A model generated the notes under the pieces. The model saw only the letters and a list, made by a program, of their open reading frames with translations. It made no database searches and was not told the origin of the DNA. Positions 6,400 to 12,961 of a DNA stretch of 17,442 nucleotides are shown here, piece after piece. This DNA comes from Chloroflexota bacterium (GTDB taxonomy: Bacteria; Chloroflexota; UBA6077). Positions within the stretch are counted from its first letter, which is position 1. Every line of letters begins with the position of its first letter. The stretch lies in assembly GCA_021806765.1 (NCBI GenBank), contig JAJZQR010000097.1, forward strand, positions 1 to 17,442, in the 5' to 3' direction. A program made the translations under genes and the position numbers.

Positions 6400-7659
6400 A
6401 TGACCACTTTTCAGAGCGCGGTGAGCGAGGATGCCTGGCGGCGAGTAAGGGAGGCCGGTCACGCCGGGGTGCTGGTCGGCATTCCCTGCTTCAACAATGC
6501 CACGACCATCGGACACGTGGTGGAGTCGGCAGCTCAAGGGCTGTCTCGCCATTTCCCGGGGATGAAGGGCGTGATCGTGGCCTCCGACGGGGGGTCCTCG
6601 GATGGGACCCTGCGGGTGGTGGAAGACGCCCCGGTGCCCGACGGGATCGGGAAGATTACTCTCGCCTATCAGGGCCTTCCCGGGAAGGGCAGTGCCTTTC
6701 GTGCCATCTTCGAGGTGGCCAGGGCGCTCGGGGTCAAAGGCTGCGTGGTGGTGGACTCGGATCTCCGCAGCATCACTCCCGACTGGATCCGCCTCCTGGC
6801 TACCCCGGTCGTCGACGGATCCTTTGGGTACGTGGCCCCCTATTACGTGCGCCACAAGTACGATGGGACCATCACCAACAGCATCGCCTACCCGATGACC
6901 CGGTCCCTGTACGGCGAAGCCGTTCGCCAGCCCATCGGCGGCGACTTCGGATTCTCCGCGGGTCTTCTGGATCACTACCTGGGCCAGGACGTGTGGGACA
7001 CGGATGTAGCCAGGTTCGGGATCGACATCTGGATGACCACCACCGCCATCAACGAGGGCTTTCCGGTGTGTCAGGCTCAGTTAGGAGCCAAGATCCACGA
7101 CGCGAAGGATCCTGCGGCGTCCCTGGGGCCGATGTTTCGTCAGGTGGTGGGGACGCTGTTTGGATTGATGGCGCGCTATGAGTCTCGGTGGAAGGCCATG
7201 GAGGGATCGAGACGGGTCCCCCTGGTAGGGGATCCGGTCGTGGAGGAGCCGGAGCCGGTTCCGGTAACGGTGCCGGCTATGATTGATAAGTTCCGAGCTG
7301 CCCACCGAAGCGAGGCCGGTTTCTGGGGGACTTTCCTCTCTTCTGAGAACATGGAGGAGTTGGAGACTATCGCTGCCCTGGGGGCGGAGGAGTTCCGGTT
7401 CCCTGTGGACCTCTGGGTGAGGATCGTGTACGACTTTGCCGTGGCCTATCATCGGGAGGATCTGGAACCGGCCAGGGTGGTGGATGCCCTGACCGGACTG
7501 TACTACGGGCGAACCGCCGCTTTCTGTCGGGAAACGGCCAGCATGTCGACGAACCAGGTGGAGTCGGAGACCATCGAGGCCGTGGCGCAGCACTTCGAGT
7601 TGCTGAAGCCCTACCTGATGAAGCGGTGGGAAGAGGTGATAGGCCGCCGGACGCCGTAG
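6400..7659 (+). CDS. GT-A glycosyltransferase, glucosylglycerate/mannosylglycerate-synthase-like
   Basis: The product is 419 residues. A GT-A catalytic domain occupies roughly residues 20-250: 'GVLVGIPCFNNATTIGHVV' opens the nucleotide-sugar fold, followed by SDGGSSDGT (62-70), PGKGSAFRA (94-102) and the metal-binding DxD motif VVVDSDLRS (DSD at 119-121). Then come 'APYYVRHKYDGTITNSIAYPMTRSLYG' and 'RQPIGGDFGFSAGLL', a pattern shared with glucosyl-3-phosphoglycerate and glucosylglycerate synthases (GT81-like). The C-terminal 150 residues are helical and charged. Such enzymes transfer glucose or mannose from a nucleotide sugar to (phospho)glycerate, giving a compatible solute. The adjacent glycerate kinase supports a glycerate-linked acceptor. 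No glucosylphosphoglycerate phosphatase is visible. The start is ATG 6400 with GGAGG 5 nt upstream. The TAG stop lies inside a 44-bp palindrome. Confidence 0.8.
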   Translation: MTTFQSAVSEDAWRRVREAGHAGVLVGIPCFNNATTIGHVVESAAQGLSRHFPGMKGVIVASDGGSSDGTLRVVEDAPVPDGIGKITLAYQGLPGKGSAFRAIFEVARALGVKGCVVVDSDLRSITPDWIRLLATPVVDGSFGYVAPYYVRHKYDGTITNSIAYPMTRSLYGEAVRQPIGGDFGFSAGLLDHYLGQDVWDTDVARFGIDIWMTTTAINEGFPVCQAQLGAKIHDAKDPAASLGPMFRQVVGTLFGLMARYESRWKAMEGSRRVPLVGDPVVEEPEPVPVTVPAMIDKFRAAHRSEAGFWGTFLSSENMEELETIAALGAEEFRFPVDLWVRIVYDFAVAYHREDLEPARVVDALTGLYYGRTAAFCRETASMSTNQVESETIEAVAQHFELLKPYLMKRWEEVIGRRTP

Positions 7660-7699
7660 GGGCGAAACATCCCGCCGCGGCGGGATGTTTCGCCCCTAC
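7656..7699. repeat. 44-bp perfect palindrome, likely bidirectional terminator or dispersed repeat
   Basis: Bases 7656-7699 read identically on both strands: 22-bp arms with no mismatch, ends GTAGGGGCG/CGCCCCTAC, centre CCGCGG. It fills nearly the whole gap between two convergent genes and supplies the stop codon TAG (7657-7659) of the glycosyltransferase. There is no U-tract on either side. As RNA from either strand it would form a very stable hairpin. Confidence 0.9.
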
Positions 7700-7707
7700 A
7701 GGTTCTG

Positions 7708-8007
7708 TCACATCGACTTGACGGCCTTTTCCGCTCGCTTAAAGTATTGGTCGACGTACTCCTCGGCGTCCTTCAGCAGATCCAGCAGCACCGGCTTCAT
7801 CTCCGGCACCACCTTTTCCGAAACGAACTCGCGTCCAACTCGAGCTGCCTCGGTGTCACCCAGGTCCTTTGCCCTATCCAAGACCATCTGAGTTGGATAG
7901 AGCCGCTCCTCGCGAGCTGACCTGCGGGATATGGCGTAGGCCAGGATCCCAGCGATCAGGCCGCTGCCGAGAAGCACGCCTAGGGTCGGAAACCTGTACT
8001 CGTCCAT
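7708..8007 (-). CDS. Small single-span membrane protein of unknown function
   Basis: From ATG 8007 (MDEYRFP) the product is 99 residues. This start has an AGGAGG site 7 nt upstream, clearly better than the upstream in-frame ATG at 8025. One membrane helix lies near residues 7-27 (FPTLGVLLGSGLIAGILAYAIS). It is followed by a positively charged RRSAREER segment and a charged, probably helical C-terminal domain ('MVLDRAKDLGDTEAARVGREFVSEKVVPEMKPVLLDLLKDAEEYVDQYFKRAEKAVKSM'), so an N-out/C-in topology is likely. The layout recalls YtxH-like small membrane proteins, but no family was recognised. It lies 118 bp downstream of the sigma-54 response regulator on the same strand and may be co-transcribed with it. 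Confidence 0.75.
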   Translation of the reverse strand: MDEYRFPTLGVLLGSGLIAGILAYAISRRSAREERLYPTQMVLDRAKDLGDTEAARVGREFVSEKVVPEMKPVLLDLLKDAEEYVDQYFKRAEKAVKSM

Positions 8008-8125
8008 CCTCGTTCCTCCTGCCAACCTTCACCGGCTGGGGAGCCTGTCGCCTATGGGGAACCTGGGTGGCGACCCGGCGCCTCCCGGCCTGCAGCAGGA
8101 GGGGGCAAGAAGCATGCCGTTTTCC

Positions 8126-9496
8126 CTACACTTCGATCTCGTGCAGGTGGAGCTTTCCTTCCAGTTCCACCTGGTCCAGGCTGAGCATCTTAGCCGCGGA
8201 GGACAGATTGCCCTCGGCGTGGCTCAGAGCCTGCTGCAGCAGCTGCTTCTCGATGCTCGACAGAATGTCCTTGTATGACTGGCTCCCCTGGAGCTTCTGG
8301 TCCAGATCGACGAACCGTTTCTGCTTGGCCGGCGTGAGATAGAGGTGCTGGCTGGTGATGATGCCGCCTTGAGCCATCACCACCGCTCGCTCTATGGTGT
8401 TCTCCAGTTCCCGCACATTGCCGGGCCAGTCGTGCTTCTCCAGTACTCGTAGCGCCTCTTCGGTTATGCGGGAGGGCGGGCTGCTAACGCTGAACCGGTG
8501 CTTGTGGAGGAAATGCTCCACCAGCAGCGGGATGTCTTCTTTGCGGTCCCTCATGGGCGGCATGTAGACGGAGATCACGTTCAACCGATAATAGAGATCC
8601 TCTCGGAACCGCCCGGCCGTGACTTCGGCGGCCAGATCTTTGTTGGTGGCAGTGATGACTCGCACGTCCACCCTGATAGGCACCGAGCCTCCAACCCTTT
8701 CGAACTCCCGCTCCTGGAGGACTCGCAGCAGCTTCTTCTGCGTGCCCAGCGACATCTCACCGACTTCGTCCAGGAAGATGGTTCCCTTGTCTGCTAGCTC
8801 GAAGCGGCCCTTGCGTTGGATCATAGCTCCGGTAAAGGAGCCTTTCTCGTGGCCGAACAACTCGCTCTCCAGCAGCGTCTCCGGCAGGGCCGCGCAGCTC
8901 ACTTTGACCAGCGGCCCCTGACGGCGGGTAGAGTGCTGATGGATAGTCTGGGCCACCAACTCCTTGCCGGTGCCTGTCTCTCCCCAGATCAAAACGGTAG
9001 CATCGCTGCGAGCCACCCTGCCGATGGTCTTGTATACCTCCTGCATGGCCGCAGTCCTGCCGATGATCCTATCGGAGGGATCAGGTCGCTCCAGTTGCAC
9101 TCTCAGCTTCTTGACCTCGGCCGCCAATTCCTGATAGTCGAAGAAGCGGCGGACGGTGAGAAGCACGTCGTCCAGCTCGAAGGGCTTAGTTATATAGTCA
9201 AAGGCTCCCAACTGTATCGCCTGGATGGCGGAGTTGGAGGTGCCGTGGGCAGTCATCAACAGGACGGGGATCTTGAGATTCTGCTCACCCAGCTTCTTCA
9301 TCACCTCGATGCCGTCCCACTCTGGCATCCGAAGGTCCATGATCAAGAGATCTGGCGTCAGATTAGGGAGCATCCGCAGCACTTCGCCGCCGGACTTGGC
9401 CTCGAGGGTATCGTATCCCTCGCTCTCCAGAAAGTTCTTCAAGAGCAATCGAATAGAGGGATCGTCGTCAGCAATCAGTATTTGCCTTTTGGACAT
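8126..9496 (-). CDS. Sigma-54-dependent response regulator (NtrC family), orphan
   Basis: The protein is 456 residues from ATG 9496 (MSKRQIL), chosen because AGGGAG lies 8 nt upstream; the ATG at 9502 would be only 3 nt from it. Numbering below counts from the 9502 Met. The receiver domain has D12-D14, phospho-acceptor D56 (MDLRMP), T84 and K106. The AAA+ domain has Walker A GETGTGKE (174-181), the sigma-54-contacting loop GSFTGA (221-226), Walker B TIFLDEV (241-247) and 'WPGNVRELENTIERAVV'. The C-terminal Fis-like region begins normally ('EKQLLQQALSHAEGNLSSAAKML') but ends in 'SLDQVELEGKLHLHEIEV', where the family usually has a basic recognition helix. It should open sigma-54 promoters with ATP when phosphorylated. 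No histidine kinase is adjacent. A strong sigma-70-type promoter precedes it. Confidence 0.95.
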   Translation of the reverse strand: MSKRQILIADDDPSIRLLLKNFLESEGYDTLEAKSGGEVLRMLPNLTPDLLIMDLRMPEWDGIEVMKKLGEQNLKIPVLLMTAHGTSNSAIQAIQLGAFDYITKPFELDDVLLTVRRFFDYQELAAEVKKLRVQLERPDPSDRIIGRTAAMQEVYKTIGRVARSDATVLIWGETGTGKELVAQTIHQHSTRRQGPLVKVSCAALPETLLESELFGHEKGSFTGAMIQRKGRFELADKGTIFLDEVGEMSLGTQKKLLRVLQEREFERVGGSVPIRVDVRVITATNKDLAAEVTAGRFREDLYYRLNVISVYMPPMRDRKEDIPLLVEHFLHKHRFSVSSPPSRITEEALRVLEKHDWPGNVRELENTIERAVVMAQGGIITSQHLYLTPAKQKRFVDLDQKLQGSQSYKDILSSIEKQLLQQALSHAEGNLSSAAKMLSLDQVELEGKLHLHEIEV

Positions 9497-9532
9497 TCCC
9501 ATTGCTCCCTTTTGCTAATTATTGCATGCATT

Positions 9533-9561
9533 ATTATACCCCAACTAGCTGGCAGTTTCAA
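9533..9561 (-). promoter_or_regulatory. Strong sigma-70-type promoter of the response regulator gene
   Basis: On the minus strand TTGAAA (9556-9561) and a consensus TATAAT (9533-9538) are 17 bp apart. The predicted start near 9526 leaves a leader of about 30 nt before ATG 9496, which has an AAAGGGAG site. Regulator expression therefore looks constitutive and independent of sigma-54. Confidence 0.8.
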
Positions 9562-9664
9562 GCAACAAGCACTTGATGAGTGCCGGAATTAGACCTTGTT
9601 GTATGGGCAACAACACTTCGTAACGGGCAAGGGGTGTTGCGATAGGTGATCTTCCTTCGATCAT
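9545..9664 (-). CDS. Possible 39-aa small protein or gene remnant
   Basis: An open frame runs from ATG 9664 (MIEGRSPIATPLARYEV) to TAG at 9545, with GAAGAGG about 9 nt upstream of the ATG. The frame stays open upstream of the ATG back to a stop, reading 'EPLASFTWNEEVQE', so it may also be the tail of a decayed gene. The tryptophan-acidic pattern followed by PLAR vaguely recalls the small PCP_red domain, which is only a guess. It lies between the uracil-DNA glycosylase and response regulator genes, and its 3' end overlaps the regulator's promoter. No function can be assigned. Confidence 0.25.
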   Translation of the reverse strand: MIEGRSPIATPLARYEVLLPIQQGLIPALIKCLLLETAS

Positions 9665-9749
9665 TTCTTGAACCTCTTCGTTCCAGGTGAAGCTGGCCAG
9701 CGGCTCCAGGACCGGGGCTCAGGGCTGCGAAGGCCGACCTGGATTGCCT

Positions 9750-10370
9750 CTACCTGCTGCCCCGCAGGGCTCTATACTCGGCTGCTGCTGCCGCAAAGTC
9801 CTCCATGGTCTGGCGCAACACCTCTTCGTAGTCGCCGCCCTCTAGTCTCAGTATGTAGGCCGGATGGTAGGTAGCCATCAGCTTCTTGCCGGAGAGGCCG
9901 CTGAACCATTGCCCGTGCTCCTGGGTCATCCGGAAATTCCGATGGATCAGGACGTTGGCCGCGAGATTCCCGAGGCACAGGATTAGCCTCGGCGACAGGA
10001 TCTTCATCTCGCGGTCCAGGTACTCCCTGTAATAGGCCAGCTCGTTGGCCCTGGGCAGGCGGTTCTTAACGCGCCCCTCGACCACCTTGGAGGCTCGACG
10101 TTTTAGAACGTTGGTGATCCACACCTCCTTTCGGCTCAAGTTCGAGGAAGCCAGCAGCTTGTCCAGCAGTTGGCCTGCGCGCCCCACGAAGGGGCGACCT
10201 TCGACCTCTTCCCGCTCTCCAGGTCCCTCTCCCACGATGACCATGGGTGAACTCGGATCGCCTTCGCCGAAGACAACTCGCTGCGATGTCTCGGCGAGAG
10301 GGCAGTTCACGCACTCTTCCAGCTCCTTTCGGAGCCGTTCCAGCTCTGCAGCGGCCGTCAGGTTACTCAT
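9750..10370 (-). CDS. Uracil-DNA glycosylase, family 4-like, with altered iron-sulfur ligands
   Basis: The protein is 206 residues, typical for family 4. Motif A, GEGPGEREEVEGRPFVGRAGQ (G47-E48-G49-P50-G51-E52), forms the uracil-excising site, and 'YHPAYILR' (H169-P170) supplies the second active-site motif. 'WITNVLK' (84-90) and 'LILCLGNLAANVLI' match the core fold. Two iron-sulfur cysteines are present near the N-terminus (C20 and C23, CVNC). The third, normally in a KCRPP motif, is R91, and the fourth, normally in ExxxC, falls at Y113/Y114. The loop between them (RRASKVVEGRVKNRLPR) is longer than usual. The enzyme would remove uracil from DNA in base-excision repair. It follows the penicillin-binding-protein remnant by 57 bp on the same strand. 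The start is ATG 10370 with only a weak ribosome-binding site. Confidence 0.88.
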   Translation of the reverse strand: MSNLTAAAELERLRKELEECVNCPLAETSQRVVFGEGDPSSPMVIVGEGPGEREEVEGRPFVGRAGQLLDKLLASSNLSRKEVWITNVLKRRASKVVEGRVKNRLPRANELAYYREYLDREMKILSPRLILCLGNLAANVLIHRNFRMTQEHGQWFSGLSGKKLMATYHPAYILRLEGGDYEEVLRQTMEDFAAAAAEYRALRGSR

Positions 10371-10427
10371 CTCGATCCAGCGCCAGCCCGATGGCCCGGC
10401 GGTTTGCCTCTCCTACCGGCTCGCCCA

Positions 10428-11215
10428 TCAGGGATTGGCGGTTTCTGCGACTGGAAGCCCCGGTATCACGGCGCGGCGAACGTATTCATATCCCTCCGGG
10501 TAGACCTCGGTGAGGACGTGAGGACAGTCGGGGGTTGGGGCCCTGCCCGTTTCCAGACATGTCCTCACCTCTCGCACCCCGGAGGAGGCGCGAAGTCGAT
10601 CATCGGCGTTCCGGAGTGTACGTCCTCCATGTACTGATGCCATATCCGGCCAGCCCCCAGGGTTAGATCTCCTACACGGCGGCCGAAGTAGGTCTCGGCT
10701 GCAGCTTCGACTCCATAGGAGAGATGACCGTAGTAGACCTCGTTCAAGTACATCTCCAGGATCTGATCCTTGGCGTAGTGCTGGGAGATCTGGATAGCGA
10801 GCACGGCCTCTCTTAGCTTCCGGCCGTAACTCTGATCGGTTCGCTCTTCCTGATCCAGCAGCACGTTCCTTGCCAGCTGTTGAGTGATTGGGCTGGCTCC
10901 CGAGACGATTTGTCCTCTGGCCACGTTATCCCACGCTGCCCTGGTGACCCCAATGGGGTCGAAGCCGATGTTGGTGTAGAAGTCCTTGTCCTCGGTGGCG
11001 ATGGTGGCGTTGATCAAGTGGGTGGGAACGTCGCCCAGGTGGACGGGGGTGCGCTTGCCCCCCTTCTCGTCGTGAATCCCGTAGAGGAGCTTGCCGTCGT
11101 GTGACCCGGCCAGCCTTTCAGCCCTGGTAAGAGCCAGGCACTTGGAGGAGAGCCGAGGGTTCTTTTTCAGGTAGTGGCCCTCGTAGCTCGGGGCTTCGGG
11201 GTTGCTGTATCCCAT
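10428..11215 (-). pseudogene. Decayed class A penicillin-binding protein (GT51 domain, transpeptidase deleted, frameshifted)
   Basis: The first open segment (11215-10565, 216 residues) carries GT51 transglycosylase motifs: 'LINATIATEDKDFY' with catalytic E75, 'ITQQLARNVLL' (110-120), 'RKLREAVLA' and 'KDQILEMYLNEVYYG'. After 'DLTLGAG' (residue 189) the sequence jumps straight to the extreme C-terminus of a class A PBP, 'RIWHQYMEDVHSGTPMIDFAPPPG'. The rest of GT51 and the whole transpeptidase domain are missing. At PPPG a G-run (10577-10580) appears one base short. The frame ends in CER-stop, while the shifted frame continues the expected tail 'VREVRTCLETGRAPTPDCPHVLTEVYPEG' to a stop at 10428. 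The N-terminal membrane anchor is also absent. A sigma-54-type promoter lies just upstream. It may alternatively be a short expressed soluble GT51 fragment, but activity is doubtful. Confidence 0.82.
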
Positions 11216-11256
11216 CCTCGCTCAATTCCGACATGAGAGACCATGTACGGAGTTGA

Positions 11257-11272
11257 AGCAATCGGTGTGCCA
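11257..11272 (-). promoter_or_regulatory. Near-consensus sigma-54 (-24/-12) promoter
   Basis: The minus strand reads TGGCAC-ACCGA-TTGCT, matching the core TGGCAC-N5-TTGCW with the obligatory GG-N10-GC spacing. It lies in the 72-bp gap between the HtrA-type gene and the PBP remnant. The predicted start is near 11246, about 30 nt before the ATG at 11215. An NtrC-family activator gene is 1.8 kb downstream. Confidence 0.65.
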
Positions 11273-11287
11273 CGAGGTGGTAGTTTT

Positions 11288-12526
11288 TCACGGAGCGGGT
11301 GACTCCATCAGGGTGACCTCGAAGGAGCGACGGCTGGAGCCTCGGAACGCCTCGATCCTTATCTTCTGGCCTATCTTGAGCCCGTTGAGGGTGTTCCGGA
11401 GGTCCGAGTCACTGTTGATATTGCTGGACTCGATCTTCACAATGATGTCGCTTGCCTGCATTCCTGCCAGGGCGGCCGGCCCGCCCCTCACAGCCCGAAC
11501 GATGTAGACCCCCCGATCCACCGGGAGGCGGTACTGGCGAGCCAGCGCCGGAGTCACCGTAGCCAGCTCGACCCCCAGGTAAGGACGGCGCACCTTGCCG
11601 TAGGCGATCAGGTCGTCGATGATCGGCTTGGCGCTGTTGATAGAAATGGCGAAGCCGATGCCCTGGGCCGGTGCTTCGCTGGAGCCGGTAGCCACGGCCG
11701 TGTTGACGCCGATCACCTGTCCGTACATGTTGACCAGCGGTCCTCCACTGTTCCCAGGGTTGATGGCGGCATCGGTCTGAATCAACTGGTGGAGGGTGGC
11801 ACCGCTAGGCTCGTCGATGCTTCGATTCAGGGCGCTCACGACACCCGCGGTGACGGTGGGGCCGCCTTCCAGTCCCAGGGCATTTCCGATGGCTACCACT
11901 GATTCCCCGATCTGCAGGGCATCGGAGTCTCCCAGGCTGACGATGGGGAGGTTGTCGGCCTCGATCTGCACCACCGCCAGGTCGGTGGACGGGTCTCGAC
12001 CCACCAGCCGAGCGTTGTAGCTCTTGTCCCGCTCCGGCAGGGTTACCATCATCTCGTCGGCGTCTTCCACCACGTGGTTGTTGGTGAGGATGTAGCCCTT
12101 GCCATCTATGATCGCGCCGGACCCCACACCGCTGGTGGGCACGGGCTCGAAGAAGCTGGGCGCCATCCCCTTGACCACGATCTGGGCTACCGCGGGGCGA
12201 ACCCTGGCCGCCACCTGAACGATGGTCAGGGCGCCAGATGGTGCAGGTGCCACCGCTTGGGCCTGCGGCCGTTGGAGGGCGGAGGTGGAAGACGCGACCG
12301 CGGCCGGGGGTAGGGTCGGATCCAGTCGAGGGGGCGCCTTCGTCGGTGAGGTTTCAGGTGCAGGCGAGGGCGCTGCCGGCCGGGTGGGCTCCGGCTGGGA
12401 GGCTCGAGATTCCGATCGGTTGCCTACCAGGGGGTGGGGGAGGCTGCAGGCCATGGTGGAAAGGCCAGCTGCCAGGCACAGGAGGACGAAGGCCAGGGCC
12501 CGCAGCCGGGAGTACATTCTGGTCAT
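11288..12526 (-). CDS. HtrA/DegP-type trypsin-like serine protease with one PDZ domain
   Basis: The product is 412 residues. The N-terminal signal sequence ends with a possible lipobox (STMA-C27). It is followed by a Pro/Ala/Ser-rich linker (about 30-98) that tethers the enzyme at the membrane. The protease domain shows the full triad: H151 (ILTNNHVV), D182 (STDLAVV) and S260 (INPGNSGGPL). One C-terminal PDZ domain (about 315-408) includes 'RRPYLGVELATVTPALARQY', 'GVYIVRAVRGGPAALAGMQASDIIVKI' and 'LNGLKIGQKIRIEAFRGS'. These proteins degrade or refold damaged exported proteins under envelope stress. The start is ATG 12526 with AGGAG 8 nt upstream; a TATACT -10-like hexamer lies at 12591-12596. 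The gene follows the GlsB-type gene by 75 bp. Confidence 0.95.
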   Translation of the reverse strand: MTRMYSRLRALAFVLLCLAAGLSTMACSLPHPLVGNRSESRASQPEPTRPAAPSPAPETSPTKAPPRLDPTLPPAAVASSTSALQRPQAQAVAPAPSGALTIVQVAARVRPAVAQIVVKGMAPSFFEPVPTSGVGSGAIIDGKGYILTNNHVVEDADEMMVTLPERDKSYNARLVGRDPSTDLAVVQIEADNLPIVSLGDSDALQIGESVVAIGNALGLEGGPTVTAGVVSALNRSIDEPSGATLHQLIQTDAAINPGNSGGPLVNMYGQVIGVNTAVATGSSEAPAQGIGFAISINSAKPIIDDLIAYGKVRRPYLGVELATVTPALARQYRLPVDRGVYIVRAVRGGPAALAGMQASDIIVKIESSNINSDSDLRNTLNGLKIGQKIRIEAFRGSSRRSFEVTLMESPAP

Positions 12527-12590
12527 GTGGACGACTCCTACAGTGCAGCGTGAGGATGGATCGTCTCAGCGGCGTGCGCGAGGTTGGGCT

Positions 12591-12596
12591 AGTATA
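12591..12596 (-). promoter_or_regulatory. -10-like element upstream of the HtrA-type gene
   Basis: TATACT occurs on the minus strand 65 bp before ATG 12526. No recognisable -35 hexamer lies 16-18 bp further upstream, so the promoter call is weak. Confidence 0.3.
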
Positions 12597-12601
12597 GCAC
12601 C

Positions 12602-12856
12602 CTAGATAGTGCTTCGCCCCCGGGTGAGGCTTCTTGCCAGGAAGAGGAACAGCACCGAAGCTACCAGGGCCACCAGGGTGTCCACAAGATTGAACATCGT
12701 CACCGCCCTGCCGGTCACCAATAGGAACAGCCAGCCGCCGATGATCGATCCGACTACGGCGACGATGATGTCTTCCACGATTCGGTAGCCGTTGGTCACC
12801 AGTCCAGAGACCAGCCCCACCGTAAGGCCTACCAGAGCCCAGGATATTATGGTCAT
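12602..12856 (-). CDS. GlsB/YeaQ/YmgE-family small membrane protein
   Basis: ATG 12856 with AGGAG about 6 nt upstream starts an 84-residue hydrophobic protein: 'MTIISWALVGLTVGLVSGLV' (first span), then 'IIVAVVGSIIGGWLFLLV' and 'LVDTLVALVASVLFLFLARSLTRGR'. The three glycine-rich spans and the 'VGSIIGGWLF' core fit the transglycosylase-associated GlsB/YeaQ/YmgE family, whose function is poorly defined and often stress-linked. The frame remains open far upstream, antisense to the threonine aldolase gene, but that extension is a shadow: the ribosome-binding site and family length fix the start here. It is divergent from the threonine aldolase gene and directly upstream of the HtrA-type gene, which would fit an envelope-stress pairing. 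Confidence 0.88.
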   Translation of the reverse strand: MTIISWALVGLTVGLVSGLVTNGYRIVEDIIVAVVGSIIGGWLFLLVTGRAVTMFNLVDTLVALVASVLFLFLARSLTRGRSTI

Positions 12857-12919
12857 AGCCTGCTCCTGATTTCTCGATGTCGTCGAGCAACTCAGGAGGG
12901 ACGCACAGGCCGTGCCTGG

Positions 12920-12925
12920 TATAAT
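12920..12925 (+). promoter_or_regulatory. -10 element of the threonine aldolase gene
   Basis: A consensus TATAAT lies 36 bp before ATG 12962. The hexamer 17 bp upstream (AGGGAC) does not resemble TTGACA, so any promoter here would depend on its -10 element or on an activator. Confidence 0.5.
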
Positions 12926-12961
12926 CACTCTTCGAAACTTCCCCAGTAGGAGCGTGACGGA

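Noticed and set aside
5112..6407. Long minus-strand open frame opposite the glycerate kinase
   Set aside because: It is an antisense shadow of codon bias. The translated protein has no recognisable motif, while the plus-strand frame has all glycerate kinase motifs.
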